A stretch of DNA of 54,170 nt from assembly GCA_035267185.1 (NCBI GenBank), contig DATFLY010000022.1, forward strand, positions 1-54,170, in the 5' to 3' direction. Under the pieces are notes generated by a model. That model made no database searches. It saw nothing but the letters and a program-made list of their open reading frames with translations, and had not been told where the DNA came from. A program made the position numbers and the translations under genes. Shown here piece after piece: positions 38,501 to 44,549 of this stretch. Source of the stretch: JAUIBE01 sp035267185 (lineage in GTDB: Bacteria; Pseudomonadota; Gammaproteobacteria; Xanthomonadales; SZUA-36). The first letter of the stretch is position 1. Each line of letters begins with the position of its first letter.

Positions 38501-39034
38501 GCCAGCCGGGTAAAGATCGATGACGGATCCGCGCACTGCATATTGACCGGCCTGGTAAACCTGCTCGGATGCTTCATAGCCACAGTGAACCAGTTTTTGA
38601 CGAAATTCATCGACCAGCAGTTTTTCGCCGCTTTCCAGCGAAAATGCCCGTGCTTTGAGGTAATCAGCAGGTGGGAGCCGCTGCATCAGTGCGTCACCTG
38701 AGGCCACCACGATCCCATTTTTAAGAGATACGATTTCAGCAAGGGTGCTGAGTCTCTCAGCGATGATGTCCGGATGAGGCGAAAACGGATCGTAGGGCAG
38801 GGTTTCGTGATCGGGGAACAGCTTGAGCGGCAGGTCTCCAAGGGCGAGTAATTTCAGGTCCTGCGCGAGTATATGTGCCTGGTGGCTGGACCTGGTGATC
38901 GCCAGTACAGGTTGATCTGCATTCGATGCAGCGTTGTAAAGCGCCAGGGGCAGGGCGCTGGAATGCAGTCCGGTCCACAGGCTTGGCTCCCGCCGACCTT
39001 CAGCAAACCGGGCCTGATAAGGGCTTAAAGTCAT
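35549..39034 (-). CDS. mfd: Transcription-repair coupling factor Mfd
   Basis: 1161 residues. Mfd releases RNA polymerase stalled at lesions and recruits UvrA. Visible parts in order: the UvrB-like module (residues 1-350), the RNA-polymerase-interaction domain (EYAEGDKLYVPVSSL), the RecG-like helicase with Walker A GDVGFGKTEVALRA and a DEEQ box (IIDEEQRFG), TRG-type motif near ATHDLEIRGAGELLG and the C-terminal D7 domain. The start at 39034 (MTLSPYQ) is preferred; the frame extends 23 codons upstream into the end of the antiporter gene, whose stop lies four bases before. Confidence 0.97.
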   Translation of the reverse strand: MTLSPYQARFAEGRREPSLWTGLHSSALPLALYNAASNADQPVLAITRSSHQAHILAQDLKLLALGDLPLKLFPDHETLPYDPFSPHPDIIAERLSTLAEIVSLKNGIVVASGDALMQRLPPADYLKARAFSLESGEKLLVDEFRQKLVHCGYEASEQVYQAGQYAVRGSVIDLYPAGSDEPYRIDLFDQEIDSIRTFDPESQRSTGVVSSIDLLPAREYPFDDDAVNAFRQAFRLRFDGDLRNVPLYQDIRTGTHPQGLEQYLPLFFQSTSHLTDYFSVAPIFFIQVGATEAVEAQHQRTGERWEQRRHDVERPLLEPGELFFEPDDFSTRLQQHSQVFWIRDDDDEADLLSVNRTLPTQITFNSQAAPNLPIHDRGHTGGEALLDFCESFAGRILFAADTPGRREMLRTTLTAFGIYPDTHETFRSFFDASGRIGLSVLPVEDGFEIPGELVLITESQLFGGRSRPRAERNYAERDPESIIRDLTDLAPGAPVVHQDHGVGRYMGLEPLTIDDRDAEFLMLEYAEGDKLYVPVSSLHLVSRYTGSSPDTAPLHRLGSQQWEKARKRAAKKVRDVAAELLDLYARRFSRSGIPYPLDQRLYSEFISDFPYEETPDQETAIKAVIGDMVDGKPMDRVVCGDVGFGKTEVALRAAFVAVQAGRQVALLVPTTLLAQQHFNHFSDRFADWPVKIELMSRFRSGKQIDTVLEKLSNGQADIVIGTHRLIQKDVRFKDLGLVIIDEEQRFGVRQKERLKQLRSEVDLLTLTATPIPRTLNMAMSGVRDLSIIATPPARRMAVKTLITPWEKGILREALQREIQRGGQVFFLHNEVRSIDRIAREVTELVPTARLAIAHGQQPERELERVMLDFYRQRFNVLVCTTIIENGIDVPTANTIIINRADRFGLAQLHQLRGRVGRSHHRAYAYLVVPDKRSMTSDARKRLEAIASLEELGAGFTLATHDLEIRGAGELLGDEQSGQINAIGFSMYSEMLSRAVDALKQGKEIDLEGQWDSGIEIELHLPALIPDDYLADVNARLTLYKRIASATGPGQLRELQVEMIDRFGLLPDAVKNLFEIAGIRQRAATIGIDRIDFAGTGGRIDFHAEAKVDPGALVKLIAEQSDCYALEGPERLRISRGEADSQSRIQIIKTLLEKISRNDTDA

Positions 39035-39038
39035 TGAG

Positions 39039-40724
39039 CTATTGTTGCTGTGGCTTGCCGAATATACGAAGCACCAGGAGCAAGATGCCGGCACCAGCAA
39101 CAATACAAAGCCACCATGGCATTCCGAATGCAGCAGGGACTGTTCCGGCCACCAACGCGACGATGCCTACAACCAACGCGTAAGGAAGCTGGGTACGAAC
39201 ATGTTCGATATGATCGCAACCCGACGCCATCGAAGAAAGGATGGTCGTATCCGATATCGGTGAGCAGTGGTCACCCCAGACACTTCCTGCCAGCACGCAG
39301 GCGATCGAGGAATACAGCAAATGCATGTCCTCCGGCCCAGCCATTCCGTTGATCTTCATGATGGCCCATGTCAGCGGAATGACCAGGGGAATCAGAATGC
39401 CCATCGAACCCCAGCTTGAACCGGTGGCAAATGCTGTTCCGGCCGCCAGCAGGAATACCAGCAAGGGAACCATGGTCACTGGCAGGGTTTCTCCCAACAC
39501 GGCAACCAGGAACTCTGCTGTTTGCAGGATTTCTGTGACGCCGCCAAGTGACCAGGCCAGCAGCAGGATGATCATGGCATACAGCATGGAACGCATGCCC
39601 TTGTACCAGGCATTGACCACTTCCTCCAGACCCATGATTCGCTGGGTCAGTGTCATCAGCACAGCAACCACCATTCCAATCAACGAACCCCACATCAGCG
39701 CCGTGTAGGAATTGGCCGCGCCGATGATGTCGCGCAGGGTTGGATTTTCAAGTTCACTGGAAGCCAGACCGGTCACATAGAGGCCGCCCATCACACCGGC
39801 AACCAGCGCGAATATAGGAATAATGGCATTGATGGCACGCTGGGGTTTGCCTTCCATCGGTTCTATGGGCTCACAGTCTTCAGCCATGGCATTGCGGTCT
39901 TCCTGGTTTGAATATGATCCAAATTTTTGTGCATGCTCTTCAGACTTGAACATCGGGCCGAAGTCACGTCCTGACCAGGCGATCATGAACACGAAAATGA
40001 TGCAGAGAATGGGGTAGAAGCTGAACGGAATGGTGGATAAAAATACCAGGTAGGCCTCGGCATTGAGGTCAGGAATAAATGACAGCGCATCGCCTATCAA
40101 ACCCACCTCATAGCCAATCCACGTGGTCACCAGGAACAGGCATGCCACCGGCGCAGCCGTCGAATCGACCAGGTAGGCCAGCTTGGCTCGTGATATCCGC
40201 ATGGAATCTGTCACCGGGCGCATGGTGTTGCCCACAACCAGGGTGTTGGCGTAATCATCAAAGAATATGGCCAGGCCCATGGTCGCCGTGGCAATACAGG
40301 CATGTCGCGCATTGTCGGCCCACCTGACAATGTGCCTGACAATGCCATGCATCCCGCCATTTCTGGAAATAATCCCCACCGTGCCGCCAATCATCAATGA
40401 GAAAAGAATGATTGAAGCCTTATCCGCGTCAGCAAATGAGTTGAGCAGGTGAACCTGGAAACTGTCCAGCAAACCCATCCACAAGCCGTAAAAATCAAAT
40501 CCCCTGACAGCCCAGGCACCCAGCCACAGCCCGAGAAAAAGGGCAGGAATCACCTGGCGAAATACCAGCGCCATCACGATGGCAAGCAGTGGCGGCAGAA
40601 TGGAGATCCAGCTTCCTGCGACCGCAGGGGCATCTGCTTCCTGGGCAAAGACCGACGTCGTACCCAGCAAAGTGATCAGAATCACCCACTTGTAACCGTT
40701 ATGCCACCAGCCTGGTTTTTTCAT
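39039..40724 (-). CDS. Na+/H+ antiporter, NhaC family
   Basis: 561 residues with many hydrophobic segments. After a cleavable or anchor-like N-terminus (VILITLLGTTSVFAQ) come the NhaC-like elements: RQVIPALFLGLWLGAWA, a conserved ISRNGGMHGIVRH segment, FFDDYANTLVVGNTMRP, ATGSSWGSMGILIPL and GSVWGDHCSPISDTTILSSMASGCDHIEHV. Proteins with this pattern exchange Na+ or an organic acid for H+ across the inner membrane; the substrate cannot be read from sequence. It lies 18 bases after the TraB-family gene and 4 before mfd. Confidence 0.88.
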   Translation of the reverse strand: MKKPGWWHNGYKWVILITLLGTTSVFAQEADAPAVAGSWISILPPLLAIVMALVFRQVIPALFLGLWLGAWAVRGFDFYGLWMGLLDSFQVHLLNSFADADKASIILFSLMIGGTVGIISRNGGMHGIVRHIVRWADNARHACIATATMGLAIFFDDYANTLVVGNTMRPVTDSMRISRAKLAYLVDSTAAPVACLFLVTTWIGYEVGLIGDALSFIPDLNAEAYLVFLSTIPFSFYPILCIIFVFMIAWSGRDFGPMFKSEEHAQKFGSYSNQEDRNAMAEDCEPIEPMEGKPQRAINAIIPIFALVAGVMGGLYVTGLASSELENPTLRDIIGAANSYTALMWGSLIGMVVAVLMTLTQRIMGLEEVVNAWYKGMRSMLYAMIILLLAWSLGGVTEILQTAEFLVAVLGETLPVTMVPLLVFLLAAGTAFATGSSWGSMGILIPLVIPLTWAIMKINGMAGPEDMHLLYSSIACVLAGSVWGDHCSPISDTTILSSMASGCDHIEHVRTQLPYALVVGIVALVAGTVPAAFGMPWWLCIVAGAGILLLVLRIFGKPQQQ

Positions 40725-40742
40725 TTTTTCTGACTCCGGGAG

Positions 40743-41984
40743 TTAACTAAGGGCCCCGAAAATTTTGAATCCGGCGACATAAGTGCCAATTGAAGAGCCG
40801 ACATTAGAGAGAAAGAATACCAGCAGTATCCGCGTGGCCGGGTTTTTGAACCAGCCCTTCAGAGACGTAACGTCGTCGCGAAGATTTTCCAGGTCGGAGA
40901 CTTTCGGCTTTCTCAGGTATGACTCAACCAGGCCGGTCACCATGCCCGCAGCGATGGTTGGGTTGAGTGATGTGAGTGGTGCTGCAACCACCGCGCTGAG
41001 TATCGTCAGGGGGTGGGCGCGCGCGATCAGGGCGCCAAGTGCGGCCAGCCCGCCGTTAATCGCAACCCAGAAATATACCAGTTTCCAACCCAGCTCCGGG
41101 CTTTTGGAAAACCCGAGATAAAAGCCCACGAGCACAAGGATCATGATCAACCAGGGTATGAGTTTGGGCCATTTTGCTCGTGGTGGTATAACAGACAATT
41201 CGTTGCGCAGTTGTTCTGGCTCCTCGTGGCTGCCTTCAAGGTGCTTTGCGAGGCCATCCAGGTGCCCGGCCCCCACCACGACCAGAACATTACCTTCTTT
41301 GCGGTCTGCGTTTTGTTCACGCAAGCCCGCTGCCATGTAGCGATCACGCTCGGTAATCAGCGCTTCGTAAAGGGCAGGGGAGTGCTGGGCAAACTCTGTG
41401 AAGGTAGATTCAAGAATGTCGCCTTCTTTGAGTTTCTCGATCGACTCTTCATCGATTTCATCTGAACTGACAACGCCAAGCAACAGCCCGGTCATCATGT
41501 AAAAACGCTTGTACCAGGGCACGCTGGCATAACTGCGACGCAGGGTCACAGCGAGATCGCGATCAACCAGCTGCAGGGGAATGTCTTTCTCGGCAGCAAT
41601 TCGTGCAGCAGCCCGCATTTCTGCGCCAGGTTCAATACCAAATTGCTCGGCAATTCTTCGCTGGTAGGCGCTTAAAGCCAGGTTGGCCATGACCAGCCCG
41701 GCTTTTCCCTGGCGAATAATTTTGTAGAGGTCCAGATCTTTCCAGTCGCGCTCACCCCGGAGTGCATCAAAGCGCGTCTGGCACAGTTCGACTGCCACCA
41801 CGTCGTAATCTCCGCTGCTGGCCATTTCTTCCACGGCTTCTGCACTGGCGCGGGAAACATGTGCGGTGCCCAGCAGCGTGTAATTAACGCCGTCGCGCTG
41901 GACCTGTCGTATTGGTTGTTCTGATATGACGGAAGACTCAGGCGCTGTTTCCGCCTCAGGTTCCGGAGCTTGCGGATCGGACAT
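40743..41984 (-). CDS. TraB/PrgY family membrane protein
   Basis: 413 residues. The N-terminal domain (to about residue 230) has the TraB family GTAHVSRAS motif and a C-proximal GAGHL; both are conserved in the TraB/PrgY (pheromone shutdown) family, which also has mitochondrial members. The C-terminal part carries about four membrane segments (LIPWLIMILVLVGFYLGF; LVYFWVAINGGLAALGAL; LTILSAVVAAPLTSLNP; ILLVFFLSNVGSSIGTYV). Catalytic activity is suspected to be a metalloprotease-like one but not established. It is likely cotranscribed with the NhaC-type antiporter that follows at 18 bases. Confidence 0.85.
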   Translation of the reverse strand: MSDPQAPEPEAETAPESSVISEQPIRQVQRDGVNYTLLGTAHVSRASAEAVEEMASSGDYDVVAVELCQTRFDALRGERDWKDLDLYKIIRQGKAGLVMANLALSAYQRRIAEQFGIEPGAEMRAAARIAAEKDIPLQLVDRDLAVTLRRSYASVPWYKRFYMMTGLLLGVVSSDEIDEESIEKLKEGDILESTFTEFAQHSPALYEALITERDRYMAAGLREQNADRKEGNVLVVVGAGHLDGLAKHLEGSHEEPEQLRNELSVIPPRAKWPKLIPWLIMILVLVGFYLGFSKSPELGWKLVYFWVAINGGLAALGALIARAHPLTILSAVVAAPLTSLNPTIAAGMVTGLVESYLRKPKVSDLENLRDDVTSLKGWFKNPATRILLVFFLSNVGSSIGTYVAGFKIFGALS

Positions 41985-42081
41985 TCTGAAAACTCTGGGA
42001 TTGACGTTCCTAAGAAGGGCGCAAGGATACCGCGTTCAGGCCTTTCGGGGTAGGCCAATCGTTAATATTACTTAAGCTTGC

Positions 42082-42417
42082 CTAGCCGTCAGTGCTGTCT
42101 GAGTCTTCGGCTTCTGCCTCGTCGCCAAGCACTTCTCCCTCATCCAGTACGGTGTAGAGCACAACATCGTATTCGAAAAATACGCTCCATCGATCGTAAA
42201 CCCAGCGGGTGATGGGGGGGTTGCCTACGGCTGGTCCCCTGGTGTTGGGTTGTCCGTAACGGCTTTCCACCTCGTTCATGGTCATGCCATTGGAAGGCAC
42301 ATCCATCATGCCAGCCTCGCGAACCTGTTCAATCAGCAGCACATCTGCCGCGACGGTGGCGCTGAAAGACATCATAAGCGCCATGATGAAATTCCGGGTC
42401 AGTGTCATCCGTGTCAT
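42082..42417 (-). CDS. Small exported protein, BamE/OmlA-like segment
   Basis: 111 residues. A signal peptide ends SATVAA|D. The middle, GMTMNEVESRYGQPNTRGPAVGNPPITRW, has the shape of SmpA/OmlA-like folds (a turn-helix ending in GxP followed by two strands), then the strand VYDRWSVFFEYDVVLYTVL and an acidic tail (EGEVLGDEAEAEDSDSTD). No Cys lipobox, so it is probably periplasmic. A strong SD (GGAGG) precedes the ATG at 42417. Function unknown. Confidence 0.7.
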   Translation of the reverse strand: MTRMTLTRNFIMALMMSFSATVAADVLLIEQVREAGMMDVPSNGMTMNEVESRYGQPNTRGPAVGNPPITRWVYDRWSVFFEYDVVLYTVLDEGEVLGDEAEAEDSDSTDG

Positions 42418-42489
42418 TGCTCGACCTCCGGTAGTTGGCTCAGGAAATATAATACAACTCTGTGATGCGCCGGGTGTGATCGGTCTTAT

Positions 42490-43461
42490 CTACTGCTCAT
42501 GAAGCAACCGACAATAAGACTGGTATCGCCACTCGCTGATTTGACCGGATTCCACCGCAGCTTTTACGGCACATCCCGGTTCACTGTCATGCAGACAGTC
42601 GTTAAACCGGCACTCGCCAAGGAAAGGCCTGAATTCGATAAATCCTGTTTCAAGTTCAGCACGCTCCAGTTGCCATAGTCCGTATTCCCAGACGCCGGGT
42701 GAGTCCACCAGGTAGCCGCTCTCGCCAGATACTTGTGGCAGCTGATACATCATGGTGGAGGTGGTGGTATGACGACCCTTGCCTGTCGAGTCTGACAGTG
42801 CGCCGGTTTGTATATCCAGGTCGGGTACCAGCTGGTTCACAAGTGATGACTTGCCGACCCCTGACTGTCCAGCGAGGATGCTCATTCGACCGCCAAGAAC
42901 TTCACGAAGGGCATCCGTGCCGGGGTTGCCTTTGCAGGACGACTTGATGACCTTGTAACCAAGACCGGTGTAATCAGCAAGACGTGAAAAAGGTGTGTCC
43001 TGTTGCGGTTGATTGCTTCCATCCAGGTCAGTCTTGTTGACCACGATGACCGGTTTGATACCAAGTCCGTGTGCTGCGACCAGGTAACGCTCCAGTAAAT
43101 CCCGACTGGGTGCCGGTTGAGTAGCCAAAACAATCAGAACCTGGTCCAGGTTTGCAGCAATCACCTGTTTTCTCTGGCGATGGTCGGCCCGGGCAAACAC
43201 ATTGGTTCGTTCTGAAATCTCTGTGACCACCGCAGTTCCGTCGTGGTTGTCTTCCAGCTCAACCAGGTCGCCGCATACCGGGCGTCCAACACCGCGCCGA
43301 TAGTGAACATCAATCTCCTGACCATGCAGGGTTTTTACTCTTCCACGATTGCCGTGAGACACAAGCACGATGCCGCTCCCCAAATCCTGTTTCGAAAATT
43401 CAGTGCTGACCATGTTCTGTTTATCGCCCACATGCGGGAGAATATCACCCGGCATGCCCAT
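42490..43461 (-). CDS. rsgA: Small ribosomal subunit GTPase RsgA
   Basis: 323 residues. RsgA is a circularly permuted GTPase that matures 30S subunits: OB fold first, then G4 NKTD, G1 GQSGVGKSSL and G3 DSPGV, in that permuted order. The C-terminal zinc segment is C-x4-C-x6-C with His (CRFNDCLHDSEPGC). The N-terminus is uncertain: several ATG codons lie in the first 17 codons; the longest is given because none has a better SD. It is divergent from orn, the conserved arrangement. Confidence 0.95.
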   Translation of the reverse strand: MGMPGDILPHVGDKQNMVSTEFSKQDLGSGIVLVSHGNRGRVKTLHGQEIDVHYRRGVGRPVCGDLVELEDNHDGTAVVTEISERTNVFARADHRQRKQVIAANLDQVLIVLATQPAPSRDLLERYLVAAHGLGIKPVIVVNKTDLDGSNQPQQDTPFSRLADYTGLGYKVIKSSCKGNPGTDALREVLGGRMSILAGQSGVGKSSLVNQLVPDLDIQTGALSDSTGKGRHTTTSTMMYQLPQVSGESGYLVDSPGVWEYGLWQLERAELETGFIEFRPFLGECRFNDCLHDSEPGCAVKAAVESGQISEWRYQSYCRLLHEQ

Positions 43462-43586
43462 GTGCGGGTCATTTATTTCCCAGAGGCAAACGCTTTACAG
43501 AAAAATAAACAAACAGATTCGATTTGAACGCTGGCCTGCTGGCAGAAAATGTTAATCTGGCGCCTGATTCCAAACCCTGAGTTTTA

Positions 43587-44147
43587 ATGAGCAACAAAGA
43601 AACAAACCTCATCTGGCTGGACCTGGAAATGACAGGTCTTGAACCTGACAATGACAGCATCCTGGAGATCGCCACTCTGGTCACCAGCTCTGATCTGGTC
43701 GAGATCGGGCAGGGGCCAGTGCTGGCCATTCATCATGAACGTTCGGTTCTCGACGCAATGGATGCCTGGAACACTGAACATCACACGGCTTCAGGCCTGG
43801 TTGATCGTGTTCTGGGCAGCAGTTTTTCGATGGACCAGGCCCAGCAACAAACACTGGATTTTCTGTCGGACCTGACGGTCCAGGGAGCTTCCCCGATGTG
43901 TGGCAACAGTATTTGCCAGGACCGCAGGTTCATGGCCCGCCTGATGCCGGAGCTTTGCGCCTGGTTTCACTATCGCAATCTTGATGTCAGTACCATCAAG
44001 GAGCTCAGCCTGAGGTGGGCGCCGGACGTCGCTGCCGGGTTCAGCAAGGCCAACAGGCACGAAGCCCTTTCGGATATTCGCGAGTCAATCGAAGAACTGC
44101 GCTACTACCGCCGGTTTATGGGTAAATTGTCGGGGCTTAAGGAATAA
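43587..44147 (+). CDS. orn: Oligoribonuclease
   Basis: 186 residues, a DEDDh 3'-to-5' exonuclease that degrades di- to pentaribonucleotides, including pGpG from c-di-GMP turnover. The acidic residues are in WLDLEMTGLEP, in the middle block MCGNSICQDRRFMARLMP, and in HEALSDIRESIEEL with the catalytic His. It is usually essential. The ATG has a weak SD, and the gene is divergent from rsgA with 125 bases between starts. Confidence 0.97.
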   Translation: MSNKETNLIWLDLEMTGLEPDNDSILEIATLVTSSDLVEIGQGPVLAIHHERSVLDAMDAWNTEHHTASGLVDRVLGSSFSMDQAQQQTLDFLSDLTVQGASPMCGNSICQDRRFMARLMPELCAWFHYRNLDVSTIKELSLRWAPDVAAGFSKANRHEALSDIRESIEELRYYRRFMGKLSGLKE

Positions 44148-44166
44148 CCTTCCAACCATCATCACC

Positions 44167-44238
44167 GAAGCTGACGTTTTCGTCATCCTGGAAATTGACG
44201 TGTTCGTCATCCCGGAAATTGACGTGTTCGTCATCCCG
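44167..44238 (+). repeat. 24-bp tandem repeat, three copies
   Basis: Three copies of a 24-bp unit (44167-44190 with four differences; 44191-44214 and 44215-44238 identical), unit beginning GAAATTGACGTG and ending GTCATCCCG. The last copy merges into the left arm of the cloverleaf palindrome, so the array looks like slippage of that arm. Confidence 0.85.
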
Positions 44239-44323
44239 GAAATCGCATAGCGATTATCCGGGACCCACCCGTTAAGCGAGATAGTAGGTCCCGGATAAGG
44301 CCCGTGGCCTTTCCGGGATGACG
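44229..44323 (+). repeat. Cloverleaf-shaped palindromic element
   Basis: An outer stem of 14 perfect bp (44229-44242 with 44310-44323: CGTCATCCCGGAAA / TTTCCGGGATGACG) encloses three hairpins: AATCGC-ATA-GCGATT (44241-44255), TATCCGGGACC / GGTCCCGGATA (44255-44265 with 44287-44297), and AAGGCC-CGT-GGCCTT (44297-44311). A partial copy of the inner arm (GTCCGGGACCCA, 44336-44347) lies just to the right. It is between orn and the convergent ppsA. Whether it works in DNA or RNA is unknown. Confidence 0.75.
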
Positions 44324-44358
44324 CGAATCAGGATTGTCCGGGACCCATTCATGCGTCG

Positions 44359-44379
44359 GCCCAAACTTGCTCATTTATT
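44359..44379 (+). repeat. Decayed direct duplicate of the ppsA 3' end
   Basis: Matches 17 of 21 bases of 44538-44558, which carry the last codons and the stop of ppsA on the opposite strand. Same strand orientation as its partner, on the far side of copy B and the accompanying hairpins. Confidence 0.45.
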
Positions 44380-44383
44380 TTCC

Positions 44384-44458
44384 TGGTACATGGATGTACC
44401 AACGAGCTTTGCTCGCGAGGAATTGAAAACCACGCTTTTCAATGACGAGATGCTGGCA
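44384..44458 (+). repeat. Further small hairpins accompanying element copy B
   Basis: Three more palindromes in a row: TGGTACATGGATGTACCA (44384-44401), CGAGC-TTT-GCTCG (44403-44415) and TTGAAAA-CCACGC-TTTTCAA (44423-44442). The first has the same CATGGATG centre as H1 of copy A. With the cloverleaf and copy B, the 402-base orn-ppsA gap is almost entirely made of structured repeats; I see no gene in it. Confidence 0.65.
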
Positions 44459-44531
44459 GCGGCTTTACAAGCCGCCGGCAACAGCTACCTCCTGGCAATT
44501 GCCTTCCTCACGCCGTCCATGGCGTTCGGGA
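44459..44531 (-). repeat. Three-hairpin intergenic element, copy B
   Basis: 73 nt read on the - strand: TCCCGAA, H1 CGCCATGGACGGCG (44511-44524), 9-nt spacer, H2 CAATTGC / GCTGTTG around loop CAGGAGGTA (44479-44501), 3-nt spacer, H3 GCGGCTT-GTA-AAGCCGC (44459-44475). All lengths and spacings equal copy A. Against copy A, the first H1 pair changes G-C to C-G, the third H3 pair C-G to G-C and the seventh C-G to U-A: pairing is conserved. It starts about 18 bases beyond the ppsA stop, in the ppsA sense. Confidence 0.8.
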
Positions 44532-44549
44532 CAGGATGTCCAATCTTGC

